A stretch of 63,027 nucleotides of DNA from an uncultured Pelagibacteraceae bacterium (GTDB lineage Bacteria; Pseudomonadota; Alphaproteobacteria; Pelagibacterales; Pelagibacteraceae). The notes beneath the pieces are model-generated. The model had not been told where the DNA came from and searched no databases. It worked only from the letters and a program-made list of their open reading frames with translations. The position numbers and the translations under genes were made by a program. The stretch is taken from assembly GCA_902552475.1 (NCBI GenBank), contig CACDJC010000004.1:1-63027 (forward strand), written 5' to 3'. Shown in pieces: positions 9,226-22,735 of this stretch (the first letter of the stretch is position 1; each line of letters begins with the position of its first letter).

Positions 9226-9371
9226 TGCCCCGAACCCCGTAACTTAATTAAAAAATTAATTAAGCTGCAAGTGCAAATTTATTATTTGCATTTATAAATT
9301 AGCCCATCACGGCGGAACAATACCGAACGAAAGAATAACTTTTAGACACCCGTCGATCCTAATTCACCCCC
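9206..9371 (-). ncRNA. ssrA: tmRNA coding piece (two-piece, permuted ssrA)
   Basis: Read on the minus strand it begins with GGGGGTGAATTAGGATCGAC, the standard tmRNA 5' end, whose GGGGGTG (9371-9365) pairs with CACCTCC of the acceptor piece. The tag reading frame follows: GCA at 9289 to TAA at 9260 encodes ANNKFALAA, ending in the usual LAA degradation signal. A perfect 9-bp hairpin, CTTAATTAA-TTTT-TTAATTAAG (9264-9243), covers the stop codon. The 3' end forms an H-type pseudoknot, GTTC/GAAC with GGGGC/GCCCC, then T-rich DNA. tmRNA rescues stalled ribosomes with SmpB. The exact first tag codon and 3' end are not certain. Confidence 0.93.
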
Positions 9372-9383
9372 ATAAGTTGAAAT

Positions 9384-9455
9384 TGGTGGAGGTGGTGGGT
9401 ACTGCCCCCACGTCCGTAATGGTTATTACGAAATTCGTTTATCGTCATAGTTGGA
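9384..9455 (-). ncRNA. ssrA: tmRNA acceptor piece (two-piece, permuted ssrA)
   Basis: On the minus strand this segment precedes the coding piece, the reverse of a one-piece tmRNA, as known for alphaproteobacteria. It holds a T-arm GTGGG-GGCAGTA-CCCAC (9411-9395), the acceptor strand CACCTCC (9394-9388), discriminator A and an encoded CCA (9386-9384). A 12-base internal spacer (9383-9372) separates it from the coding piece and must be removed by processing. A small stem, ACGAATTTCGT, lies in its first half. The 5' boundary near 9455 is an estimate. Confidence 0.9.
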
Positions 9456-9467
9456 AAACCAACAAGT

Positions 9468-9497
9468 TTAATATAAAACCATAATTCAAAGATTCAA
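9468..9497 (-). promoter_or_regulatory. Candidate sigma70-type promoter of ssrA
   Basis: On the minus strand TTGAAT (9497-9492) and TATTAA (9473-9468) are spaced by 18 bases and would start transcription near 9461, just ahead of the tmRNA acceptor piece. It lies in the short gap shared with the divergent thyX gene. In such AT-rich DNA chance matches are common; position is the main support. Confidence 0.4.
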
Positions 9498-9506
9498 TAA
9501 TTATTA

Positions 9507-10454
9507 ATGAAATTAACTAAAGAACAAGCTCAAGAAATAAAAGATCAACAATCTCAGGCAAGTACAACAAAAAGAGTAAATTCGCCCGAATTAGAAGAAA
9601 TTCTTTATGAAGCGTTACCAATACTAGATCATGGTTTTATAAGAGTTGTGGATTATATGGGAAATGACACTTCTATTGTTCAAGCAGCTAGAGTTTCATA
9701 TGGAAAAGGAACGAAAAAAGTTAATACAGACTCAGGTCTAATAAAATATTTAATGAGACATTGGCACAGCACACCTTTTGAAATGTGTGAAATCAAATAT
9801 CATATTAAACTTCCAATTTTTATTGCAAGACAATGGATTAGACATAGGACTGCTAACGTGAATGAATATTCTGCTAGATATTCGATTTTAGATAAGGAAT
9901 TCTATTTACCGAAAACAGAAAATCTAGCCGCACAATCTCAGAGCAATAGACAAGGAAGAGGGGATATTCTTGAAGGCGATCAAGCAAAAAAAGTTTTAGA
10001 TTTGTTAAAAGGTGATGCTGAAAGAACATATAGTAATTATGAAGAAATGTTGAATGAACGTTATGACGGAACCATTATCGATGAAAATAAAATTGGTCTT
10101 GCCAGAGAACTTGCACGTATGAATTTAACTTTAAATACCTATACACAATGGTATTGGAAAACCGATTTATTAAATTTGATGAATTTTTTAAGACTTCGTG
10201 CTGATCACCATGCTCAATACGAAATTAGGGCATACGCAGATGTAATGTTAGATACATTAAAAAAATGGGTACCAACAACTTATGAAGCTTTTATGGATTA
10301 TAGAGTTGGTGGTACCGAGGTGTCGGCAAAAGGAAAATCAATAATTCAAAAACTAATTAAAGGCGATGATATTTCAATGGAAGACTCTGGGCTTTCAAAA
10401 AGAGAGTGGAATGAACTAATGGAAGCTTTTGATCTTAAAAGTAAATTGATTTAA
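9507..10454 (+). CDS. thyX: FAD-dependent thymidylate synthase
   Basis: Makes dTMP from dUMP using methylenetetrahydrofolate, NADPH and FAD; replaces ThyA. The 315-residue protein carries the ThyX signature [14 protein letters not shown] at 112-125, preceded by [11 protein letters not shown], and the C-terminal [15 protein letters not shown] typical of the family. It is longer than the short (about 230 residue) bacterial ThyX type because of N- and C-terminal extensions, as in other alphaproteobacteria. ATG 9507 is the first start in frame. It stands alone, divergent from the tmRNA, and its 3' end overlaps mrp by 20 bases tail-to-tail. Confidence 0.97.
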   Translation: MKLTKEQAQEIKDQQSQASTTKRVNSPELEEILYEALPILDHGFIRVVDYMGNDTSIVQAARVSYGKGTKKVNTDSGLIKYLMRHWHSTPFEMCEIKYHIKLPIFIARQWIRHRTANVNEYSARYSILDKEFYLPKTENLAAQSQSNRQGRGDILEGDQAKKVLDLLKGDAERTYSNYEEMLNERYDGTIIDENKIGLARELARMNLTLNTYTQWYWKTDLLNLMNFLRLRADHHAQYEIRAYADVMLDTLKKWVPTTYEAFMDYRVGGTEVSAKGKSIIQKLIKGDDISMEDSGLSKREWNELMEAFDLKSKLI

Positions 10455-11259
10455 TTTTTTCTGCAAAATTAATATACAGTTTTGAGATTTCATGATCAGG
10501 TTTATTTTTTACAATTGGAGTACCCTGATCTCCTAATTTACCAACTTCAGGATTTATAGGAATTTCCCCAAGAAATTCTTTTTGAAACTCATCTGCAGTC
10601 TTCTTAACTCCACCTTCTCCAAATATAGGATACTTTTTACCATCATCTCCAACAAAGTAACTCATATTATCAATAAGACCTATAATTTTTACTTTTAATT
10701 TATCAAACATTTTTATACCTCTCTTAACATCTTGAAGAGCGATTTCTTGCGGTGTTGATATAATAACTACACCATCCATTTTAATTTCCTGTGCAAACGT
10801 AAGTTGTGTATCACCCGTACCAGGAGGCATATCAACAATTATAATATCTAAATTTTTCCATGAGACTTTTTGAGTAAAAGTTTTAATAGCACTTGTTACC
10901 ATAGGTCCTCTCCATATCATTGGTGTTTGTTCTTCAGTTAAAAAACCAATAGACATACATTGGATATCGTACTTAGTAATTGGCTCCATTTTTTGTCCAT
11001 CACTTTTTGGTTTTTCATTTATCGAGAATAATTTAGGTAAAGAGGGTCCGTAAATATCTGCATCCAACAAGCCTACTTTCAATCCTATGTGACTTAATGC
11101 TAATGCAAGATTTGTTGCAAATGTAGATTTTCCAACTCCTCCTTTTGCACTAGATATAGCAATTGTGTATTTTGTTCCTGGAATAGGGTTTTTTTGAAAG
11201 CTTTTTGGGGCAGTTTTTGCTTTTATTGTGTCACTTAGACCTACTTTTTTATCATTCAT
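10435..11259 (-). CDS. mrp: Mrp/NBP35-type P-loop ATPase, Fe-S cluster carrier
   Basis: A soluble ATPase of the Mrp/ApbC family thought to bind and deliver Fe-S clusters. The 274-residue protein has the deviant Walker A KGGVGKST (39-46), switch [10 protein letters not shown], the family motif MIWRGPM and [12 protein letters not shown]. Two features differ from the textbook protein: the N-terminal DUF59 domain is absent or reduced to about 30 residues, and the C-terminal CxxC usually following NMSYF is replaced by [17 protein letters not shown], with no cysteine. Divergent from hflK across about 50 bases; its 3' end overlaps thyX. Confidence 0.93.
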   Translation of the reverse strand: MNDKKVGLSDTIKAKTAPKSFQKNPIPGTKYTIAISSAKGGVGKSTFATNLALALSHIGLKVGLLDADIYGPSLPKLFSINEKPKSDGQKMEPITKYDIQCMSIGFLTEEQTPMIWRGPMVTSAIKTFTQKVSWKNLDIIIVDMPPGTGDTQLTFAQEIKMDGVVIISTPQEIALQDVKRGIKMFDKLKVKIIGLIDNMSYFVGDDGKKYPIFGEGGVKKTADEFQKEFLGEIPINPEVGKLGDQGTPIVKNKPDHEISKLYINFAEKIKSIYF

Positions 11260-11312
11260 AGAAATACCATTACCTTGTTTTTAACCATAAAGACACTATA
11301 TACAATGTCATA

Positions 11313-12398
11313 ATGAGTGATTTCAAAAATCAAAGCCCATGGGGCTCACCTCCAGGAGGAGGAAATGGTGGTTTCAGAAGAGGACCAACGCCACCGGATA
11401 TTGATGAACTTGTAAAAAAAATTCAAAATACAATTAATAGATTTATTGGTGGTGGCAAAGGTGGAACCAAGCCTATAATGTTTGGTCTTATTATTTTATT
11501 AGTGGTTTGGGCCCTAAGTGGTTTATATAGAGTTTTACCAGATGAACAGGGTGTAGTTTTAAGATTTGGTAAATTTGTGAATACTACTCAACCAGGACTT
11601 AACTATCATTTTCCATATCCTATCGAAACAGTTTTAACTCCTAAAGTTACAAAGGTTAATAGAATTGATATTGGCTTTAGATCAGAGAGGGATAGTGGAT
11701 TTGGAACTGGAGGTGGAGTAGCAGATGTACCAGAAGAAAGTTTAATGTTAACTGGTGACGAAAATATTGTAAATATAGATTTTTCTGTTTTTTGGGTAAT
11801 TAAAGATGCTGGTAAATTTTTATTTAAAATTCAAGATCCCGAAGGAACTGTAAAAGCTGCGGCTGAAACGGCAATGAGAGAAGTAATTGCAAGATCAAAT
11901 ATTCAACCAATTTTAACTGAAGGTAGATCTATAATTGAAACAGATACACAAGACATAATTCAACAAATTTTAGATGAATACAACAGTGGAATTCAAATTA
12001 CGCAAGTACAAACGCAAAAAGCAGATCCACCCGATCAAGTTATTGATGCATTTAGAGATGTACAGGCTGCAAGAGCAGACATGGAGCGGTCTAAAAATGA
12101 AGCAGAAGCTTATGCGAACGATGTAATTCCAAGAGCAAGAGGAGAAGCAGCAAAAATATTACAAGCTGCAGAAGCGTATAAAAAAGAAGTTGTTGCAAAA
12201 GCAGAAGGTGAGGCTAGCAGATTTATTTCGATATATAATGAGTATGCGAAAGCAAAGAAAGTTACACAAGAAAGAATGTTCTTAGAGACAATGGAGCAAG
12301 TCTTGGGAGATATAAATAAAATTATAATTGATAAAAATTCTGGTTCTGGAGTAGTTCCATATCTTCCATTGCAAGAATTAAAAACGGGGACTAACTAA
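11313..12398 (+). CDS. hflK: HflK, band-7 (SPFH) regulator of FtsH
   Basis: Inner-membrane SPFH protein that with HflC forms a large cage around FtsH and tunes membrane proteolysis. The 361-residue product starts with a Gly/Pro-rich cytoplasmic leader (SPWGSPPGGGNGGFRRG), then one membrane segment near 55-72 and the band-7 domain beginning LPDEQGVVLRFGKFV. The Ala/Glu-rich helix EAYANDVIPRARGEAAKILQ is typical of the C-terminal coiled region. The stop is directly followed by the hflC ATG. First gene of hflK-hflC-DUF2065-degP/Q-miaA. Confidence 0.96.
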   Translation: MSDFKNQSPWGSPPGGGNGGFRRGPTPPDIDELVKKIQNTINRFIGGGKGGTKPIMFGLIILLVVWALSGLYRVLPDEQGVVLRFGKFVNTTQPGLNYHFPYPIETVLTPKVTKVNRIDIGFRSERDSGFGTGGGVADVPEESLMLTGDENIVNIDFSVFWVIKDAGKFLFKIQDPEGTVKAAAETAMREVIARSNIQPILTEGRSIIETDTQDIIQQILDEYNSGIQITQVQTQKADPPDQVIDAFRDVQAARADMERSKNEAEAYANDVIPRARGEAAKILQAAEAYKKEVVAKAEGEASRFISIYNEYAKAKKVTQERMFLETMEQVLGDINKIIIDKNSGSGVVPYLPLQELKTGTN

Positions 12399-13268
12399 AT
12401 GAAAACAGGAAAAATTTTATTACCATTAATAGTAATTATTGCAGCTGTAGCATTCTTTTCTTTATTTGTAGTAAAAGAAGTTAATCAGGCAATAGTGCTT
12501 CAATTTGGTGATCCAAAAAAAATTATATTAAAACCTGGTTTAAATTTTAAAATTCCTTTTATTCAAAACGTGGTATTTTTAGATAAAAGGATACTAAATT
12601 TAGATACACCGCCAGAAGAAGTGATTGCATCTGACCAAAAACGTTTAATAGTAGATGCTTTTGCTAGGTTTCAAATAGTAGATCCTTTAAAGTTTTATAT
12701 TTCTGTAGGCAATGAAAGAGTAGCAAGATCAAGATTAGCTACTATTATTAACTCGAGAATTAGAAATGTTTTAGGACAACAAGAATTACAAACTTTATTA
12801 TCTGAAGATAGATCAAAACAAATGTCACTAATTCAAGAAGGTGTAAACAATGAAGCTGAAAATTTTGGAATAAAAATTGTAGATGTAAGAATTAAAAGGG
12901 CAGATCTACCTCAAGCTAATAGTGATGCTATTTTTAGAAGAATGCAAACTGAAAGAGAAAGAGAAGCAAAAGAATTTAGAGCAAAAGGTGCTGAAATGGC
13001 TGTAACAATCACTTCTACTGCCGATAAAGAAGTAACAGTAATTTTGGCAGATGCTCAAAAAAAATCTGAGATCATGAAAGGTGAAGGTGATGGTTTAAGA
13101 AATAAAATTTTTGCAGATGCTTTTGGCAAGGATCCAGAGTTTTTTGCTTTTTATAGATCTATGCAAGCTTACGGTAAAGCCTTCAATGCTGGAGAAACAT
13201 CTATGATACTTTCTCCAGATAGTGAATTTTTTAAATTTTTTGGAAATACAAAACCTAAATCAGAATAA
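12399..13268 (+). CDS. hflC: HflC, band-7 (SPFH) partner of HflK
   Basis: Partner of HflK in the FtsH-modulating membrane complex. The 289-residue protein has one N-terminal membrane segment (residues 5-25), then the SPFH domain with EVNQAIVLQFGDPKKII, and a long charged helix including MQTEREREAKEFRAKGAEMA, characteristic of HflC. It starts immediately after hflK with no spacer, so the two are surely co-transcribed and probably translationally coupled. Confidence 0.96.
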   Translation: MKTGKILLPLIVIIAAVAFFSLFVVKEVNQAIVLQFGDPKKIILKPGLNFKIPFIQNVVFLDKRILNLDTPPEEVIASDQKRLIVDAFARFQIVDPLKFYISVGNERVARSRLATIINSRIRNVLGQQELQTLLSEDRSKQMSLIQEGVNNEAENFGIKIVDVRIKRADLPQANSDAIFRRMQTEREREAKEFRAKGAEMAVTITSTADKEVTVILADAQKKSEIMKGEGDGLRNKIFADAFGKDPEFFAFYRSMQAYGKAFNAGETSMILSPDSEFFKFFGNTKPKSE

Positions 13269-13277
13269 ATTTTAGAT

Positions 13278-13460
13278 ATGAAAGAACTGATCATAGCATT
13301 TGGTCTATTCTTGTTTATTGAGGGAATTTTATATGCCATATTTCCATCAAAAATGAAAAGTATGTTGAAAAAAATAAATGAGATAAATGACAATCAACTT
13401 AGAGCAGGTGGATTAACATTTGTTATTTTAGGATTTGTTATTATTTGGTTAATAAAATGA
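13278..13460 (+). CDS. DUF2065 family small membrane protein
   Basis: A 60-residue protein with two hydrophobic segments (about 4-20 and 41-58) joined by a short basic loop, FPSKMKSMLKKI. The pattern and the RAGGLTFVILGFVIIWLI end match DUF2065, a family often placed between hflC and a degP/degQ gene in proteobacteria. Its function is unknown; context suggests a role in membrane protein quality control. Its TGA overlaps the ATG of the next gene (ATGA), indicating coupled translation. Confidence 0.85.
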   Translation: MKELIIAFGLFLFIEGILYAIFPSKMKSMLKKINEINDNQLRAGGLTFVILGFVIIWLIK

Positions 13461-14860
13461 AAAAGTATTTAAAAATTTTTTTAGTATTTTCATTGATAAA
13501 CTTTTATTCTTTTGCAAATGCAAAAGAAATCCCATCTTCTTTTGCTGATTTAGCTGAAAATTTAATGCCTTCAGTAGTAAATATATCAACAACAACAACT
13601 ATAACCACTAAGTCCAACCCCTTTCCTTTTGAATTTCCCCCAGGATCTCCTTTTGAAGATATGTTTAGAGATTTTGGAACTCCACAAGAAAGAAAGACTA
13701 GCGCTTTAGGTTCGGGCTTTATAATTGATGAAAAAGGAATAGTTGTAACAAATAATCATGTAATTCAAGGCGCAGAAGATGTTTATGTAAGAGTAGATGG
13801 AAGTAGAAATTTAAAAGCTAAAATTTTAGGCGCAGATCCGGGCATGGATTTAGCTGTTTTACAAATTGAGTCTGATGAAAAATTTAAGCCAGTAAAATTT
13901 GGAGACTCAGATACTGCAAGAATAGGAGATTGGGTTATTGCAATTGGTAATCCTTTCGGACTAGGTGGAACTGTAACCGCAGGTATAGTTTCAGCAAGAA
14001 ACAGAAGTATTGGTTTATCACGATATGAAGATTTTATTCAAACAGATGCATCAATCAACCAAGGAAATTCAGGAGGTCCTTTATTTAATATGAACGGCGA
14101 TGTTATTGGTATTAACACTGCCATTTTAGGACAGTCAGGATCTATAGGAATTGGTTTTGCAATACCTTCTAATAGTGCAAAAAGAGTCATAAACCAATTA
14201 ATTGAATTTGGAGAAACAAAAAGAGGATGGCTTGGTGTAAGAATTCAAACTGTTAATAAAGAAATTGCAGATTCGGAAAAATTAGATCGACCAAGAGGAG
14301 CTTTAGTAGCAAGTGTTGCAGAAAATAGCCCTTCTGACAATGCTGGAATAAAAGCAGGAGATATAATTTTAGAATTTGATGGGAAACTAATTAATGAAAT
14401 GAAAGAATTACCAAAAATAGTTGCCGAAACCAATGTTGGAAAAAAAGTTAATGTCAAAATTTGGAGAAACAAAAGGGAAATAAACAAAGAAATTATTCTA
14501 GGAAGATTAGAAACTTCAGATGATTTTAAATCACAAGGAGCCATACCAAAGAAACCAAAAGAAAAAAGAATTGAAGGATTAAAAATTAGTGTAAGATTAT
14601 TGAATAAGCAAGATATTGAAATGAGAAATTTACCAAAAGATACTTCAGGGGTAGTAATTACTAGTATTGATAAAGATAGCCCAATTAATTATTTGCAAGT
14701 TAATAATATTATTGTTGAAGCAAATAAGAAAAAAATTAATACTATTGGTGACTTAGATAATATCGTTAAAATGAAGCTAAGAGACTCTGAAAAAACTTTA
14801 TTAATAGCTATTTATAATAATCAAAACCAAAGAACATATATTGGTGTTAAATTAAATTAA
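13457..14860 (+). CDS. degQ: Periplasmic serine protease, DegP/DegQ (HtrA) family
   Basis: Envelope protease/chaperone that removes misfolded periplasmic proteins. The 467-residue precursor has a signal peptide ending near ANA (22-23), a trypsin-like domain with His101 (TNNHVIQGAED), Asp131 (DPGMDLAVLQIE) and Ser205 (INQGNSGGPLF), and two PDZ domains (from about 245 and 370). ATG 13457 overlaps the DUF2065 stop; a TTG 12 bases upstream would add four residues before the signal peptide and is less likely. DegP and DegQ cannot be separated reliably here, so the symbol is indicative. Confidence 0.94.
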   Translation: MKKYLKIFLVFSLINFYSFANAKEIPSSFADLAENLMPSVVNISTTTTITTKSNPFPFEFPPGSPFEDMFRDFGTPQERKTSALGSGFIIDEKGIVVTNNHVIQGAEDVYVRVDGSRNLKAKILGADPGMDLAVLQIESDEKFKPVKFGDSDTARIGDWVIAIGNPFGLGGTVTAGIVSARNRSIGLSRYEDFIQTDASINQGNSGGPLFNMNGDVIGINTAILGQSGSIGIGFAIPSNSAKRVINQLIEFGETKRGWLGVRIQTVNKEIADSEKLDRPRGALVASVAENSPSDNAGIKAGDIILEFDGKLINEMKELPKIVAETNVGKKVNVKIWRNKREINKEIILGRLETSDDFKSQGAIPKKPKEKRIEGLKISVRLLNKQDIEMRNLPKDTSGVVITSIDKDSPINYLQVNNIIVEANKKKINTIGDLDNIVKMKLRDSEKTLLIAIYNNQNQRTYIGVKLN

Positions 14861-15768
14861 TGGACATCAAGTCCAAAATAATTTTAATTTATGGACCAAC
14901 TGCCTCCGGTAAATCAAATTTTGCAATAAAACTTGCTAGAAAAATCAATGGTGAAATTATTAATGCTGATAGTATGCAGGTTTATAAAGAATTTAAAATT
15001 TTAACTGCTAGACCAAAAATAAAAGAATACAAAAATATTAGACATCATCTCTATGGATTTCTAAGTGTTAAAAAAGATTTTTCTACAGGCAATTGGTTAA
15101 AACTTACTTTAAAAAAAATAAATGAAATAAAAAATAGAAAAAAAGCTCCTATTGTAGTAGGAGGAACAGGTTTATACTTTAAAGCTTTAATAGAAGGTTT
15201 GGTAAAAATTCCTAATATTCCAATTAAGTTCAGAAATAAAATTAGAAATGATCACAAAAATATTGGTCAAAAAAACTTTCACAAAAAATTAGTAAAATTA
15301 GATCCTTTGGTAAAAAATAAAATTAAATTAACAGATGTTCAAAGAACACTTAGAGCCTATGAAATAAAATTATATACAAAAAAATCTATCTATGAGTGGT
15401 TTAAAAATACAAGGTCGAAATATAAAAAAGAAGAATTTTTTAAAATATACATTGATTACCCAAGGAAAGAATTATTAGAAAAAATTTATACTAGAGTAAT
15501 AAAAATGATAAAAACTGGAGCTGAAAAAGAAGTTAAAAATTTTTTAAAATTAAAGATTGGTCAAAACAAGACATCAAATAAAGTAATAGGCATAAATGAG
15601 ATAAGAGATTTTATTGAGAAAAAATCAAGCTTGAGTGAATTAACAGAAAAAATTTCAATAAAAACCAGACAATATGCCAAAAGACAAGCAACTTGGGCAA
15701 GAGGACAGATGTTTGATTGGCAAAAAGTTAATCCAAAAGACTTAGGCAAATTTCTAAAAAAAATATAA
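14860..15768 (+). CDS. miaA: tRNA dimethylallyltransferase
   Basis: Adds a dimethylallyl group to A37 of tRNAs reading UNN codons. The 302-residue protein has the P-loop GPTASGKS (12-19), the INADSMQVYKE motif, VVGGTGLYFKALIEG and DVQRTLRAYE, all diagnostic of MiaA. The ATG shares one base with the degQ stop, so it closes the hflK-hflC-DUF2065-degQ-miaA operon; the hfl/miaA link is widespread in proteobacteria. Very lysine-rich, consistent with genome composition. Confidence 0.96.
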   Translation: MDIKSKIILIYGPTASGKSNFAIKLARKINGEIINADSMQVYKEFKILTARPKIKEYKNIRHHLYGFLSVKKDFSTGNWLKLTLKKINEIKNRKKAPIVVGGTGLYFKALIEGLVKIPNIPIKFRNKIRNDHKNIGQKNFHKKLVKLDPLVKNKIKLTDVQRTLRAYEIKLYTKKSIYEWFKNTRSKYKKEEFFKIYIDYPRKELLEKIYTRVIKMIKTGAEKEVKNFLKLKIGQNKTSNKVIGINEIRDFIEKKSSLSELTEKISIKTRQYAKRQATWARGQMFDWQKVNPKDLGKFLKKI

Positions 15769-15788
15769 TTTATAGCCTTCTAAACTTG

Positions 15789-15818
15789 ACCAATGAGTAC
15801 AACTTCAGCTAGATTGGT
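15789..15818 (+). promoter_or_regulatory. Small inverted repeat just before ilvI
   Basis: ACCAAT (15789-15794) and ATTGGT (15813-15818) are perfect inverted copies separated by 18 bases, and the second arm ends three bases before the ilvI ATG. It could fold into a leader hairpin or mark a regulator site. The six-base arms are short enough to arise by chance. Confidence 0.25.
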
Positions 15819-15821
15819 TAA

Positions 15822-17587
15822 ATGTCAAAATTATATTCGGGTGCTGAAATTGTTTTTAAGTGTTTTGAAGATCAAGGGGTAAGTCATATCTTTGGTTACC
15901 CTGGTGGAGCAGTACTTCCAATATATGACGAATTAAAAAATTTTAAATCTGTAAAACATATTTTAGTTAGACATGAACAAGGTGCTGGTCATGCAGCAGA
16001 AGGGTATGCAAGATCATCAGGCAAGCCTGGTGTTTTATTGGTTACTTCTGGACCAGGAGCTACAAATGCAGTTACAGCTTTAACTGATGCTTATATGGAC
16101 TCCGTTCCTTTAGTTTGTATAACAGGCCAAGTACCAACTCATTTAATCGGAACAGATGCCTTTCAAGAATGTGACACTACAGGCATAACGAGACCTTGCA
16201 CCAAACATAATTGGTTAGTTAAAGATATTAATGATTTAAGTAAAGTTATTCATAAAGCTTTCGAAGTAGCTACAACTGGAAGACCAGGTCCTGTATTAGT
16301 TGATATTCCCAAGGATATACAGTTTCAAAAAACAAAATATAAAAATTACAAAAAACAAAAAAAATTAAATGGCAAATCACATAATTATTTTTCTCAAAAA
16401 AATATTGATGAATTGATTAAATTAATGAAAAAAGCAAAAAAACCAATTTTTTATACTGGTGGAGGGGTAATAAATTCAGGACCCAAAGCAAGTGAATTGT
16501 TAAGAGAGCTTGTTTATGCAACCGGTTTCCCAATAACATCAACTTTACAGGGCTTAGGTTCATTTCCTGCAGATGATAACCAATTTTTAGGAATGCTTGG
16601 CATGCATGGAACTTACGAAGCAAATAACGCAATGTACAGTTGTGATTTAATGATTAACATTGGAGCGAGATTTGATGATAGGATAACAGGAAAAATTGAT
16701 GAGTTTTCTCCTAAGTCTAAAAAAGTTCATATAGATATAGATCCATCATCCATTAATAAAAATGTAAAAGTTGATCTTGCAATTGTTGGAGACGTTAAGT
16801 CTGTTATAACTTCAACATTAAAAAATTTAAAGAAAACAAAACCTGGTTTTGCAAAATCAAATAAACAAAGAATATCAAAATGGTGGGAAACAATTCATAA
16901 ATGGAGATCAAAAAGATCTTTAGACTATATTGGTAGCGAAGAAACTATAAAACCACAATATGCCATTGAAAGACTATATGAACTTACTAAAAATAAGGAT
17001 ACTTATATTACAACCGAAGTAGGTCAGCATCAAATGTGGGCCGCACAACATTATAAATTTAATAAACCAAACAGATGGATGACTTCAGGAGGTCTTGGTA
17101 CAATGGGTTATGGTTTACCTGCAGCAGTAGGAGTGCAAGTTGCACACCCAAATAAATTAGTAATTGATATTGCAGGAGAAGCTTCTGTTTTGATGACAAT
17201 GCAAGAAATGTCAACAGCTGTACAGTATAGTTTGCCAATTAAAATATTTATTTTAAATAATGAATACATGGGAATGGTTAGACAATGGCAAGAATTATTA
17301 CATGATAAAAATTATTCAGAAAGTTATACAGCTGCCTTACCAGATTTTGTTAAGTTAGCAGAAGCGTATGGATGTGTTGGAATAAGAGCAAAAAGGCCCG
17401 AGGAACTTGATGATAAGATAATAGAGATGTTGAATACTGATAGACCAGTCATTTTTGATTGTATGGTTGACAAACAAGAGAATTGTTTTCCAATGATACC
17501 TTCAGGAAAGCCTCATAATCAAATGTTGTTGGGACCTAAAGACCAAAAAGAAAAGAAAATTACAAGAAAAGGAAGAACATTAGTCTA

Positions 17588-17588
<1 letters not shown>
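15822..17588 (+). CDS. ilvI: Acetolactate synthase large subunit
   Basis: Thiamine-diphosphate enzyme making acetolactate or acetohydroxybutyrate, the first common step to valine, leucine and isoleucine. The 588-residue protein has the N-terminal FGYPGGAVLPIYDEL and HEQGAGHAAEGYARS with the catalytic Glu, the central FAD region, and the C-terminal ThDP/Mg site. There the usual GD(G/A) reads AGEAS, with Glu453 at the metal-binding Asp, followed by ILNNEYMGMVRQW. Asp-to-Glu here is, from memory, seen in other alphaproteobacteria and need not impair activity. The stop overlaps the ATG of ilvH. Confidence 0.96.
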
Positions 17589-19175
<1,587 letters not shown>

Positions 19176-19202
19176 ATAATTATATTAATTCTTCGCTAAA
19201 AA

Positions 19203-19250
19203 GCTCAATTTATTTTGCAATCTGAGCGTGAGCATGTATGATGCTTGAGC
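19203..19250 (+). promoter_or_regulatory. Candidate leader RNA with competing helices before leuA
   Basis: GCTCAA at 19203-19208 can pair with TTGAGC at 19245-19250, and its GCTCA can also pair with TGAGC at 19223-19227 or 19229-19233. AGCAT/ATGCT (19231-19235 with 19241-19245) forms a further small hairpin. The mutually exclusive pairings in the leuA leader suggest an attenuator or riboswitch-like element. No leucine-rich leader peptide is visible. A free-standing guess without comparative data. Confidence 0.3.
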
Positions 19251-19264
19251 AAAAAAAATAATTT

Positions 19265-21887
<2,623 letters not shown>

Positions 21888-21892
21888 ATAAT

Positions 21893-22735
21893 ATGGCAAC
21901 AGAAACGGGTAGAGACGATTTTATAATATCTATTCGTTCAGCATTCCTAAATAAAGGAACAAGACAGAAATTTTCTTTATTTACTTTATTATTAGCTTCA
22001 ATTTTTGTTTTGTCTTTAGAATATTTTAAGACTGGTCCTGTAGACCAAATTAGATCTATAACAAAAGACATAATATTCAGAGGATCAAATATATTTTCTT
22101 CTCCATTCGTCTTTATCAAGGATAAATACTATCTTTTACAAGATCACATTAAAATGTACGAAGATTATGATAATTTAAAAAAAAAAAAATTAAAATTAGA
22201 AAGCTTAGAGAATGAAAATCAATTTTTTAAAGAGGAAAATTATAGATTAAAAAAATTGATTAATGAAAAAAGTTTATTATCAGAAAATTATGTTATAACA
22301 AAAGTTCTTTTAGACCAAAAAAGTCCATACTTAAAGTCGGTTATAATCAACAAAGGTTTTAAGCATGGCATAAAAAATGGATCATCAGTTGTAGACAATT
22401 CTTATTATGTTGGAAAAATAGTCGATGTTAATCATTTAAGTTCGAGAGTTCTTCTGGCTACTGATTTAAATAGCAAGATTCCTGTTATTATAGAACCTGG
22501 AGGAATAAATGCAATTTTATCTGGAAATGGAAATGATTTTAATGCTGAATTAGAATATTTGCCAATCATCAATGAAGTTAAAGATGGTGATATTGTTTAT
22601 ACTTCAGGGATTGACGGCAAAATATCTGCAGCAATTCCAGTAGGAAAAATTTTCATAAATAAAGACAAAAAATTAGTAAAATTTTTTACAAATTTTAGTC
22701 AAATTAATTTTGTAAAGGTAAATAAGCAAAAGTGA
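21893..22735 (+). CDS. mreC: Rod shape-determining protein MreC
   Basis: Bitopic membrane protein that links MreB to periplasmic PBP2. The 280-residue protein has one membrane segment near 28-44, a periplasmic coiled coil around 80-120 (KKKKLKLESLENENQFFKEE), and the MreC beta-domain with VLLDQKSPYLKSVIINKG and TSGIDGKISAAIPVGKI. It begins five bases after mreB and its TGA overlaps the GTG of mreD. Confidence 0.93.
   Translation: MATETGRDDFIISIRSAFLNKGTRQKFSLFTLLLASIFVLSLEYFKTGPVDQIRSITKDIIFRGSNIFSSPFVFIKDKYYLLQDHIKMYEDYDNLKKKKLKLESLENENQFFKEENYRLKKLINEKSLLSENYVITKVLLDQKSPYLKSVIINKGFKHGIKNGSSVVDNSYYVGKIVDVNHLSSRVLLATDLNSKIPVIIEPGGINAILSGNGNDFNAELEYLPIINEVKDGDIVYTSGIDGKISAAIPVGKIFINKDKKLVKFFTNFSQINFVKVNKQK

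Noticed and set aside
22170..22195. Long A runs suggesting frameshifts (here and elsewhere)
   Set aside because: Reading frames run intact through them and the proteins keep normal family lengths; they reflect lysine codons in an AT-rich genome.
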